Shown one piece after another: positions 36,139 to 47,260 of a stretch of 60,743 nucleotides of DNA. Position numbers and translations under genes: made by a program. Numbering within the stretch: the first letter of the stretch is position 1; every line of letters starts with the position of its first letter. Source of the stretch: Gamarada debralockiae (taxonomy: Eukaryota; Ascomycota; Leotiomycetes; Helotiales; Hyphodiscaceae); contig NXFV01000918.1 in assembly GCA_002803225.1 (NCBI GenBank), positions 1 through 60,743 of the forward strand, given 5' to 3'. Below the pieces are notes generated by a model, which saw nothing but the letters and a program-made list of their open reading frames with translations, did no database searches and was not told where the DNA came from.

Positions 36139-37480
36139 TCAGCAAAAGGCAGCAGCTAAAAGGTCCAGTAGTGTGTATATGACTCCTAGAATGCTTGCTT
36201 TCTTGACGTCTATACATGCATCCGAATCCGTCGTCGACAGAGATGTAAGAATTGCCCCGGGGATGCCAAAGATAAGAGTAAACAAAATGAAAGTGGCTTT
36301 CACCATATTAGGTTTGCGCAGGAGAGGGCGAGGCAATCGCAAAGACAAGGAGACCAATGACCTGGTTTCATGAAAAAATCACTATCAAGAAGAGAGGACA
36401 TTGCAGAGCAAGTTGGAAGACGCACCAAAGGCCATAATAATGCTTCCAGAAAGTAGCCTTTACATGGTCCCGCCTTTGGACTGACTACGAAAACAGGAAT
36501 TGATGTGCCGCCAGCAACTATTGACGTTGGTGACGAGGAAACGTCTAGGGTTACCGTGACTGGGTTCTGCGTAAACATGAATTTGTGTAGTATTTGATTG
36601 CAGAGGATATTATTTACCTACAGTTGTTGAGACATTGGCCGCGTAAGTTCTGAGTAAGCACACAGATCATGACTCCTATGCCTCCACACACGCACCGTCA
36701 GAGTTGCTGTAGTAGTCACTGTACTAATTAACCTCTTGTCAGTGATGGTGGTAATAAATTCAGGAACAGTTGATCCAGGCTCCGACAGAGTTGTGTCGGA
36801 GTCGAAATAGTCTCAAGTAAGGTTGACGCTGGCTCAGCTATGGTCACGAGAACCTCTTAATCGATTGTTGTGGCAATGCCAAACGTAGAGAGGAGAGTGA
36901 CAATTCATTGGTGAATAGTTAATTCAGTCTTGGTAAGGGTTGTCCCAATTGTGGTCGTAGGATTCGCTACTTCAACAGTGACGACACTGGTCAATGCAGA
37001 GGGAAGATTGATGGCGATTCCTCCACGGCAGGCACAAGTTCGATAATGACTAACTCTGGTGCAACTGTACTTGTAGAATCCTCTACTTTCACGACGACGA
37101 CGCTAATCAACATGGATTGAATTGTTAAAGCGATTCATGCACTGCTGGCTCAGATCCTATAATAGTCAACCCAGGTTCAATTGCGGTTGTCGGTTTCTCT
37201 AATTCAACAGTGACAACGGTAATGAACGTGGAGAGGATATTTAAAGGCGATTCGTGTGCTGTTGGCCCAGACTCAATAATCGTTTCCCATTGTTCAGTCC
37301 CAGGGGCTGGCGGTGGCTGAAGGAAGAGGTACGTTGACGGTGACGGTGACGACTGTACCGAAAGTGGAGGGAAGAACGGGCAGTGATTGAAAAACAGAGA
37401 GCGATGAGGAAGTTGAGCGTAATAATCCCGCCATGGCATTGTACTGGAAGCTACTTGACCTCGTGGGAAGAGATTTGCCC
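36139..37480 (-). pseudogene. Decayed Ser/Thr-rich repeat protein
   Basis: Reading the minus strand from about 37470, a Ser-rich start (MAGLLRSTSSSLSVFQ) leads into imperfect tandem repeats of roughly 110-140 bases. They encode units such as STFGTVVTVTVNVPLPSATA, STFITVVTVELEKPTTAIEP and SMLISVVVVKVEDSTSTVAP. The units sit in different frames, separated by stops and indels. Farther down are NPVTVTLDVSSSPTSIVAGG and a hydrophobic helix (KATFILFTLIFGIPGAILTS), which could be the C-terminal anchor. The remains look like a cell-surface Ser/Thr repeat protein that has drifted by indels in the repeat array. Exact original exon structure is not recoverable by eye. Confidence 0.5.
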
Positions 37481-37509
37481 AGCATTTCTCGCCAATTTAT
37501 AAAATCCAT

Positions 37510-37912
37510 CTGGCTTGCAGGACAACGAGTAGCTATCGACTGAGTTCAGTCGTCCTGAAAGCGATCCAACCTTGTTCCCCCTTTTAGTCAACTCTCCAAC
37601 GACAGGGAACGGCGAGATTGGACAAGGCTTCTTTCATTGTTGTCCAGCTTTCGCTTTCAGATGATATGGCGCCGGCGGCTGAGATCTCAGTTATCTCCAA
37701 AACACTTGATTGGACTGTAATGATAATGCGACGCAGAAATTATCGGGATAGAGATCGTGGCTGTATGCTGAGGAGAGGGGAAGAGACGAGCTGGAAATCG
37801 AAGTCGAAGTAGATTTAGGTCACGTGCCAACTTAAATTGCTACCGAAATCTCAAAATCGAAACGCCCACGAGGAGCTCTTCAATCGCCAACACTCGACGA
37901 CCACAACACACA
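37510..37912. other. Spacer upstream of mitochondrial uS12
   Basis: Promoter side of the uS12m gene with a TCACGTG motif near 37818, a possible bHLH-type site. Otherwise nothing recognised. Confidence 0.4.
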
Positions 37913-38629
37913 ATGGCCGTCTCAATCCTCCGCAGATTCCTGATGCCATCAGTGCGGATGCCACTCTCCACCCCCAAGCCAAAAATCTCTACAACACGTT
38001 CAATCGCGCGCAATTTCTCTTCTACGCCCACACCATTCGCAACATACAACCAAGTCGTAAAGGTACCTCTCCCCTTCGCCTCCCCTACTCATCAACAACT
38101 AACACCTCTCCTCTCCAGGGCTGCAGAAAGGCTCAACGCGCACGAAAAGCCGTATCCCCCGCCCTGCGCGACGTACTGGCGCCCGAACTCAAAGGCGTCT
38201 GTCTTAAAGTCGGGATCACAAAACCCAAGAAACCGAATTCGGCAGAGAGAAAGACGGCGAGGGTACGATTGAGTACGGGACGGGTTGTTACGTGTTATAT
38301 TCCTGGGGAGGGTCATAATGTGCAGCAGCATTCTGTAGTGTTGGTGCGTGGGGGGAGAAGTCAGGATTGTCCGGGTGTGAGATATCATTTGGTTAGGGGG
38401 GCTATGGATTTGGTGAGTGCTGGTTTTGTTTTTGATGGGGGAGGGGGTGGGGAGAAGGGTGATGAGGCGGTAGTATGGGAGAAGGATGGGCTTTGAGAGG
38501 GATTCTGATGATGGAGCTTTGGAGGAGGAATTGTGCTAATATGTGTTGCAGGGTGGTGTTGGAAACAGAGCAACGAGTCGATCGAAGTACGGGACAAAAA
38601 AGCCCAAGAAGGCTGCTTCTGCTGCGTAG
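37913..38629 (+). CDS. MRPS12: Mitochondrial small ribosomal subunit protein uS12m
   Basis: Exons 37913-38062, 38119-38412 and 38552-38629 give 173 residues, all phase 0. The first ~45 residues are a mitochondrial presequence (Arg/Ser/Thr rich, no acidic residues). After [15 protein letters not shown] comes the uS12 core, including [18 protein letters not shown] and [20 protein letters not shown]. The loop [20 protein letters not shown] is the decoding-site loop where streptomycin-resistance changes occur in bacteria. The core ends with [20 protein letters not shown] and a basic tail. uS12m sits at the decoding centre of the mitoribosome. The third exon adds the final 25 residues. Confidence 0.95.
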
Positions 38630-39027
38630 GAATGGACCATGAGGTTTGGGGGGTCGAATAGGGAGAATGAGACTTAGGGGAAAGACCTGCTTAGATAAAG
38701 CATGCATTTCCAAGCATTGACGGCGTTATGGGAGGGACGGGTTCGAATATGTTTTATATGTGATAAACTGTATAACAGAACCAAAGATCGGGGCGGCATT
38801 AGAGACTACAACACGTTTCTCCCACAACTTCAAGAATGCTTTTCTGCGTAAGTCGAACATGCAAAATGCTTCTGCTATTCTGGTCCTAAACCAATCCAAT
38901 CATGAAACCTATATTTACAACAGTGCCATGATTTTCTCACGCCAACGCCGCCTTATCATGCCGGATAAGTAATCTTTAGCTGCCGCGAAAACATTGCCCC
39001 CTAGAAAATAGTTCGTCCTGATGCTCC
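38630..39027. other. Convergent intergenic region
   Basis: About 400 bases between the convergent uS12m and mannosyltransferase genes. Nothing recognised. Confidence 0.4.
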
Positions 39028-40436
39028 TTAATCTTGTTGGTTCTCATAGCCCTCTGGCTTTTCCAATCCATTGATTTCAAAGAATCGAGATGTGCCTAAA
39101 CATAATTAGTGATACGTTCGAATGACTCGGTGTCTGGCTGCTTACAAGAATATCCCTTCCAGTCGAAGTTGTCCTTCGGATTGCAGTGGCACTTCAACTC
39201 CAACCTTGTCTTCTCCCCGGTGGGGCAATGGGTGAATGGTACGTGGTAGTACGCAATGTCGTTGAAGAAGTGGATTTCTTCCTTCTTCAAAAGGAGACCA
39301 GCGGCAATCGAGTGAACTGGAGCATCACCCCAACGCTCATAGAAGAATCCTCCATCCTGGTCGAGGGTGTCAAAGAAATCCAGATATGCTTGCGATCGGA
39401 GCCAGTTAAGGTTACCGATTTCGAAGTTGGACCACTAAATTGATGGATCAGTATGACCCTCTCCCTTCATCAGACTAGAACTTACGAAATGGCAGTGGTT
39501 ATAGCTGTCTCCACCATCATCACTTAGGAAACCCATAGAGTTGCCATCAGCAATATGCTCCGGGTGGTTCTTCATGAACTTCTTTGTGCTGTCCCACAGA
39601 GTAGGGATGGTCTCCACGTATTCATACAGACTCAGCACGAAACTGTATTTCTTCTTGTTGTCCGCCATGAACTTGAACGCATCGTAGTCGATATCGCAGA
39701 AAAGCTCAATGCTTGGTTCGACTCGCCAGTACCACTCGTAATTCAACATCAGCTCGTGACGGAAGAAGAATCCTGATTCGAAGCGGCACATGTGGCGGTA
39801 GCTGACAGAGTCTCCGTAGATAATCTTGCGTTGTGCCATATCCTCTCTAACCTTGCGGGCCTTGTCTTGATCGATGTGGTCTGGGAAGGACCAGTGCTCC
39901 TTAGGAATTTCTCCATAGTAAGTCTTTCCCGAGACAAGGGCAGAGGTGACCTTCTTAAAGGCGGGTTCGAAAGGTTTGTCATTCAGGAAGACCCAGTCGT
40001 AATGATATTTGCGGTTGAATCGATCTTCCACTTGACGAATAGATCTAGCGATTTCCCAAATATCCGAGTTACGTGCCAATGTAACGAACGTCGCGTTCAT
40101 TCGAGGTCCATCTGCGGTCGCCGGGGGAAGACCAGTTGGTGTATTCGGAGTAGTTCCGACTGAGAGGTTCGCATCCGCTGCTGGGGTTGCTGCTGGGGTT
40201 GCTGCTGGAGTTCCTGCTGGAGTTCCTGCTGGGGTTCCTGCCTTCGCTGGCACACCGTTGAGGATGTCGCTGGGCACTAATTGTCGAGTCGAGGAGGATG
40301 ATGAAATGAAATAGACGACAGCAAGTCCCTAATTGTTGATCAGCGGCCCGTTGCTTCTGGTATCAACGCAGATGGGAAAACATACAAAGAATGTGAAAAG
40401 AACATATCTCAGGTATCTGGCTGTTCCAGAAGCCAT
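39028..40436 (-). CDS. GT15 alpha-1,2-mannosyltransferase (KRE2/KTR/MNT1 family)
   Basis: Exons 40436-40386, 40328-39486, 39434-39146 and 39095-39028 give 416 residues. The family transfers mannose from GDP-mannose to O- and N-glycans in the Golgi. The layout is type II: a short cytosolic tail, one signal-anchor helix (residues ~8-26, spanning the first intron), a stem, then the catalytic domain. The stem holds a Thr/Pro-rich tandem repeat (GTPA/ATPA units). Family blocks include [44 protein letters not shown] and [18 protein letters not shown]. The Glu of the last block is the residue proposed as catalytic in Kre2/Mnt1. Which KTR subgroup it belongs to cannot be told here. Confidence 0.93.
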
Positions 40437-41179
40437 GATGGGACGATTAGAAGATGTTGATTCTGAAGGGCTCCCCATTAAACAAGATTTATCCTCAGCC
40501 GAGTTCTCGATGACGGGGTTGATGACGGAAGAATTAATCAACTGTCCCCAAGAAATTTTCAAAGAAAGACGATAATTAAAAGTTGGCACTTCAATCGAGT
40601 GTCAACTTGAAGAAAGGGGGGGTGGTAGAGGATTGGAGTAAAAGGAGGAGAAGACGCGCAATACGAGAAGTGGAAGGAGACTTGATAAATTCTGGCCTGA
40701 GCGATGCGACCGGGTTTAAAGTGGAGAGACTTTCTATTTGTGGACTAGTATCTTTAGCGAGGCTATCGAGAGCCTCAAGTCTTGGCACGTTTGTCTCTCC
40801 CCACTACAAAGTCGAAATCAAAACCACACATTCATCGCATCTGATTTGTTCAGTCATAATACTCGAACATTTCAACCGCTATTAAAAAATACTTCTTCGA
40901 TACAGTATCTTCTCGCGCACAACCACAAAGACACAAGCACCATCCAAGTACTTACCAACCTTTCATTTGTTCACGTTCCTTGGTATATTATAATCGAACC
41001 CCCCTCCCCCAAACTTTCTTTACTGTCTGTTTCACTCACTCCTCTCCAACCTCTATCGTTCCATCCTGACTCAAGACTTCAGTTGCACATCTCCTTACAA
41101 TATCAACTTCGCCAACTCAAATTTCGCTCATTTGATGGAGGCAGCACAATACTGAGTTCCTCCAAATCTTCATACCGCC
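40437..41179. other. Divergent region, mannosyltransferase / PAT1
   Basis: 743 bases between divergent genes. A long pyrimidine-rich leader precedes PAT1 (about 40970-41110). No gene recognised. Confidence 0.4.
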
Positions 41180-43761
41180 ATGTCGTTCTTCGGTTTTGAC
41201 TCAACCCTTCCCCGCGACCGCGGTCACAATACTTCTGCGCCTGGGTTCTCCCAAGCTGCGGACCCTTTTGCTGGACTGTCTCGACCCGATGATGACGATG
41301 ACGCGTGAGTTCGCGATTTGACATACATTTCTCGAGGCAAAAGCTAATATCTTCGCTTTGCAGTCTCGATTTTGAGGATACATATGATGGTCTTGGCGAT
41401 CAGTTGGATGAGACGGATGATGCGTTCAATGATGATACATTTGGTGGCGATGAACTCGCAGCTGCGAGCAAGAAGCCCGTTGGCAAGGACTTTGATTTCT
41501 TCGGACAGACTGCCAAAGTCTCCGATGCAATCAGTGAAGAACAACTTCGCTTTTCTCGCCAGCAACCCATCTCACGAGTTGCCCCAACTACTTCGACATT
41601 CTCCAAACCTCTCTCGAAGCCGGCACGATCTGGATATGAGCGATATAAGAAGCCAGAATATGTCCCCGATATGCAGGTTGATGCTAGTTTGTGGGGTGTT
41701 GCGCCAAAGAAGCCTGCTCCCGCCCCTGTCCAGGAGCCAGCAGCTGCTCCCTCTGGAGGCCGGAAGATGATGAGTTTGGAGGAGGTTGAAGCTGCTATGA
41801 AAGCCCAGGCCAAGAAGCCAGCTCAAGCAACACCTCAAGCGTCAGCACCACCTCAACAGCAATATGCCGGTCCTCCCCAACCACAATATACCCAGCCCCC
41901 TCCTCAGCAATACCAACAGGCTTATATCCAGCAACTTCCCCAACAGTACCCGGTTCAGGTTAGTGGTCCACCACGAGAGGAGCCTCAACCAGCACATGCG
42001 GGGCAACCTAATCAACCCATACAAATCTTGCACCGATCTCACACCCCTCCCAGCCAACCCACTGTCCCCGCTGGCCCATCTCAACCAACCCAAATATTAC
42101 AAAACCCCAACCGATATTCTGGTGAGCAGCAAAGAGCAACTCAGCCCCAGCATGGCCATGGCCATCATTCGCGTCCTTCCGGCTCCCGAAATATCATCAC
42201 TCATCCAGGACAACTTGCCGGTCTGTCAGAAGAAGAGAGAAACGCATTCCTTATGGAAGATGCAAAGCGGGCTAAGCGCAATCACAAGATCTTCATGTTA
42301 TCAAAGGACAACGGACTCATGACACCTCAAGACAAGAACTTCATCACCCGCATTCAATTGCAACAGCTTGTTACTGCCACTGGCAATCCAAACGAGCACA
42401 GCACTGATGCTGGTTTGTCCGAAGATTTCTATTACCAAGTTCACAACCAGATACGTGGAGGACCTCGCCAACACCCTGGACAACCATTGAGCAACTTCGC
42501 ACAAACCTATTTATTCCAAACCGGCGGTCGGCAGGGCGGTATGCGTAGACAGGCTCGAGGTGGCGATAATCACATGCAACGAATGGAGCAACAAGTTCAA
42601 CGTGCAGTTGAGGCAGCCAAGAACAAGCCAAAGAACAAGCAATTGGTCATTCAAGGCAGTCTGGGCAAGATCTCTTTCAGCAACGCAAAGACACCAAAGC
42701 CATTGCTCAACATCAAGCGCGCCGACAGTGGTGCGGATGTTAATCGACCTGGTAGCGCTGCTCGTGATCGCAAGGCCAATTTGGCTGACGTCAGCGGTAG
42801 TGACCGAAAGACTGTTCTCACTGATATTGAGAACGTCTACAACACGTTGATGCAGATGGAAGATCACGACCGACATATTCCCCCACCATTAAGTGATGAC
42901 ATTGATCCAGAGCTTGTTGGACGCCACATGGATTGGAGAGAGATGGGACAGAAGCTTAATCAACAATTATGGAAGCAGTTGAAGGTTCATGAGCCAATCG
43001 GTGCTACGACCACTCATCCCTTCATTGCTTTCCTCTCTTTCAGCAAGGGGAAGAAGGCAATTCCTCGAGTTTTCCGTCACATTACGCAAGAGCAGCGAAC
43101 TACAATTCTTACGATGATTGTAGTCCACCTTGACCAGCTAGATGTTGTCCGCAACGCTCAGCTTCTCTCTGGCGAAACCAAGTTGAATGCTAGTCTTCGT
43201 GAGGATGTAGATCTCTTCTCATTGGCTGTCATGCCGAGTCTCTTCCAATACCTCAGCGAAGCGGATTTGGATATCGTCACAGGTGTTTTGGGTCTCATCC
43301 TCACCGTAAATGTCGATGTGGTTGCTCGATCCAGAGTTGGTGTCAGCATGTTGACCATGATCCTCAGTCGGGCTGAGCTCATCAAGCAAGGAAGCGACTC
43401 TAATGAACAGGAGTGGGATCAATGGTAAGTTTCTGCAGGTTCGATTTTTGAAACCGCACTAATGATTCTCAGGGTCAACACCTATAACAATTTCTTCGAT
43501 TCTCTCGAGCCAACCCTCCCCTCTATCTTCCCTGGTACCGTCAACACTGGTGAAGATGTCTACGTCTGGCAATTCCTTGCTGCGATTGGTATTGGTGCTA
43601 GTCCCGAGCAGCAGCAAAGACTCGTCATGGCAGTCAAGGATCGTGTCATGGAGACAGTGACTCTCGCAAAGACTCTCCCTCCTGCGATGGAAAGTCAGCG
43701 TTTGGCGAACGTCAACCTCTTCATGCGTTCTATCGGATTGGATGTCGATTTACTTCAATAA
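41180..43761 (+). CDS. PAT1: mRNA decapping activator PAT1
   Basis: Exons 41180-41304, 41364-43424 and 43473-43761 give 824 residues, close to other fungal Pat1 proteins. Pat1 bridges Dhh1, the Lsm1-7 ring and Dcp2, promoting decapping and P-body formation. The N-terminus starts MSFFGFD and has the acidic DDDDDALDFEDTYDGL region that binds Dhh1. Next come a Gln/Pro-rich linker (~170-300) and a basic central region (RQGGMRRQARGGDN). The helical C-terminal domain starts around residue 530, ending in SIGLDVDLLQ. The first exon (125 nt) is needed for the conserved N-terminal FFGFD motif, and this ATG is the only plausible start in that frame. Confidence 0.92.
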
Positions 43762-44878
43762 ACCATTGAAGTGAAATGTTACGATTATTTACCAGCATTT
43801 CATTTCCTTTTTCTACACATGGAGAATCAAAAAGCATCGAGCGGCTTGTGGTTATTCGATTACGATGCCACGCCTCCATTTCTCGATTTCGGCATCAGCA
43901 TTTGCACTGTTTTTGCGTAGCGATCACAACGTGTCAGTTCTTCAAGCGACTGAAATTTACGAATGGAATGGGATAGGATGATGAGCGCCAAGCATGGATT
44001 GATGAACTGATGGGATTAGCATTTTTACGGGCCCCTTCATCATATTTGATCAGATCGAGTTGGCTCGGTTCCATTCTGGCATCGAATTCTGACAAGTGGG
44101 GTTGGTTGTATCTACGGTAGATAAAAGGGCAATAAAAAGGGAAATTTCATGAAGGCGCTGCAGTGGCAGGGTATCTCTGCCTTCAAACTTCTGTTACTTC
44201 AAATGACTCACTGAATTGGGTGCTCGATGTGCAACCCTTAATTCTCAACGCAGCTAATCATCAGCTATGAGCTTTTCTACTCTTAGTAGTGCGACAGATC
44301 ATATCCTCCTGTATTTTCCACATCCATCTCATTTAACCACATTCTCTCCTTCCTTGAATCGCGAGTCGTCTCACCTCTTTCGTCTTCGCGCCAAGGAGGC
44401 CATCTTGACCGTTTTCTTCGCTCTTCGCTTAAAGTTAGCGATATACCGCTTTCTTTCAATGAGGAGACGAGACACCTTGACATTATCGCATCTAAACCCT
44501 TCCTCCTCTTCCAGTTCACCAATCCGATGCTCTCGTTGGAGCAAAATCCGAGTACATTAAAATTCTGCGGGTAATAGCGTTAAGTTTGTCGCTTTCTCCG
44601 CCTCTAGAGTATGTCAAATTATGTCTAGGACGGTCCCGGGGGACCGACTGGGATAACGTCTGTTCTTAGTTAAGGGTCGCAATTTTGCTGTGCTGGGAAT
44701 TTCTGTGCTGTTTCTTTGATATTGTCGTAGTTTTCTTGAATATCACGTCTGTGGGTGATATTTTAAGCCTTTAGTTGTAAATTTCCGTCTGGTCTCTGCG
44801 TTGCTATCCTCATCTCTCGCGGAAGTATTTGACAGGCACGAGGACCTCTTATAAACAATATAGTGCGCAGTCATTCAG
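43762..44878. other. Intergenic region
   Basis: About 1.1 kb with nothing convincing. The plus-strand frame at 44267-44560 is low complexity and was rejected. This marks the change from the housekeeping region to the accessory region. Confidence 0.4.
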
Positions 44879-46556
44879 ATGAAGAGACCTTAGGTCACAG
44901 TGAGAATAGTCCTGTGAGGGATGGTGGCGGTGAGAAGGGAGAGAAAGGGCATCAAGAATCTAGCCCTGTTGGATTTGGCATAAAGACCTGAAGCATTTCA
45001 GGAGTGAAGTGTTCAAGAAAGAGGGAATTACATGTGAGTGACATTTCTAGTTGCAAGCTTTAGTCAATAGCGATATAAGGAGAAAACGAATCCTCCAGTC
45101 TTTTAATTGGGATGTTGGAGAACGAATTTGGACGAATTTCAGCAGATTGAATCTTTTCCTAGTTCTCATCATGTCTGTCTCTATTCTTGGAATACTTTCT
45201 CTATACTGGGCAGCTCTCTTCCGAGTCGAACAGAAACTCTCCGCCCTCGTTGTTTACGTCGTCGACTTCGATGGACAAGTGGCTCCTTACAGAGACGTCA
45301 CACCAGTAGTCGGGCTTGCAATCGTGTCTGCAGCAGAACCTGTGATTGCTCTAACCGGTTCCCTAGGTTGGGGCTCTCTGCCGGCCTCCCAGTTCAACTT
45401 TGATCCAATGGAAGTACGACAAGCTATATACGACGAGAAGGCCTGGCAGCAGTCATCATCAATGCGAACGCGATAGCCTTGCTCCGGGACGCAGTCACGA
45501 ACGGCAATGCATCCTATGATCCCATGGACGCAGCACAAATCATACACGCGACGAAACCACACTTGGGCACTAGTTACTCCCGTCCAAAACTTCGAGTCGA
45601 TGGTCACAGCGCAGTTTGGGAAAATGTGGGTTCAAGAAACGCTCCATTGAACTGCCACGACTCCCTCCGTTCTGGCGAATGTCCAGGCTGCTCCGCAAGC
45701 CGTGTCTGCCGCTATTGGATTCTCAACGTTTAACTTACGACCAATCTTCCTGCCAGTTGCTAGACCTGCGATTTCGATTAGATTGATTTACTTGATCATT
45801 ATCTCGTTCTCGTTCTAGTTTATTTGCCTATTCATACGATGTTCATGCAATCACCCGGACATCGACCTCTGAAGTTCTACCAGCTCATTAATCTGGCGCT
45901 GGTTCGCCACCTTGCCGCATACTGTTCGTTCCCTCTCCACTTTCCTCCTCTTCCCACCCCTAAACTAAGCTCCTACTAACCTCAGTGCCGCAGTTCCTCC
46001 TCTCCCTCTTCTACTCCCTAATATCACTCGCCTTCCAAATTCCCTTCTCATCACCCTCCGCCCCATCCGCCGAAGTCGCGAACCCTACAACAGCCTACGG
46101 CCACGGCTCCTTCATTGTCTACTGAAAGATCAATTTCGTCGGCATGGTCGCACTCGGTCTGGCTTGTGAGAATGTAGCGCAGGTTATTGGTCGGCCGTGG
46201 ACAGTGTTTTGGTTGATTTTTAGGGTTATCATGAATGTCCCCACGAGCTTTTATAGCATTACGCTTGCACTGGGGTTTTATAGGTGAGGTTATGCTGGCC
46301 GCTACATAATAGTAAGTCTTTCTTTCGTTGCGTAAGGGTGATGGGGAGGTGGAGAAGGAGTAAAGGACGGCGCTGATGGGTGGGATAGTTGTGAATGCAA
46401 GTAGGACCATCCTTTTCGATATCCACTCCCGGATTGGACTTAATTTTGGGATCCTGTTTGCGTGGTCGGCGGGCAATACGGCGATATTCCCGTTTGCATG
46501 TTATTTTATGAGGTGGAAGACCATGGCGGAGAAGGAGGCGGAGAGCAAGAATGAAT
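44879..46556 (+). pseudogene. SNG1/DUF3533-family membrane protein, broken
   Basis: Fragments of one SNG1-like (nitrosoguanidine-resistance, DUF3533) membrane protein are collinear but out of frame. They are SSPVGF then, after a one-base shift, WHKDLKHFRSEVF; a TM segment (FLVLIMSVSILGILSLYWAA); and VVDFDGQVAPYRDVTPVVGL. DPMEVRQAIYDEKAW is followed by another shift to AVIINANAIALL. After NASYDPMDAAQ, more shifts lead to FESMVTAQFGKMWVQETLH, TPSVLANVQAAPQAVSAAIG and FAWSAGNTAIFPFACYFMRW at the end. In-frame stops occur after ETLH and later. At least five indels or stops are visible, so no full protein can be made. Introns cannot explain them all: several breaks lack splice sites. Confidence 0.8.
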
Positions 46557-47260
46557 GAGTGTTGAATTATTAGAGACGAGTCTTCTATGAGAATTTTTCA
46601 GAAGGATACCACATTAATAATGCATTAATATTAAAAGCGCATTTGTGTAGTATCAGCCTCGAGAGAATTATAAATAGTTCATGACTTGAGCATCCAATAT
46701 GAAGAAGGTTGTTACCTAATTGTGTTGTTACTTGACGACTTCTTACTTAATCTCATCAGAACGTTGCTTTATCTCATTCGCTGGGGATTCAACGTGCATA
46801 CCTGAGCTGAAATCACTCTACTATTAACCAAGAAGACTATAACACCCCTCCTTGGAGCATGAAATGTAATACCAAATTCGGAAAGAGCGGTCAGCGGTGC
46901 AGATCACATTATGCCCATTGGGCGTTACTTTCAAGATGATCCACGTACAGCCGCTTGCAAAATCGGCTTCCCTCGAGCTCGCGTAAAAATTCAAGCCCAT
47001 ATTCGACTAAATTCGGCTAAGCAACATAACTTCTTATAAATACGACATCATCATTAATTCAATAGTAACCTTATTTTTAATGCAAGTCTTAAAAATTAAT
47101 TATGCCTGTTACAGTCGCTAGCGGAACAACCTTCCCCTATTCTGCTCTCTAAAGTAACATTTTTATGCTTACCACTATACGTGTTCGCAATTCTCATAGC
47201 ATTATCCTAAGAACGTCCAAGTAAATTAATTATAAACCGTGAAATGAAGGATGAAGGATA
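46557..47260. other. AT-rich intergenic region
   Basis: About 700 bases, notably AT-rich (runs such as AAAAATTAATTATG near 47090), 3' to the NLR gene. No gene recognised. Confidence 0.4.

Noticed and set aside
44267..44560. 97-codon plus-strand frame
   Set aside because: Low-complexity, Ser/Arg-biased, with no initiator context, homology or splice link to the SNG1 relic.
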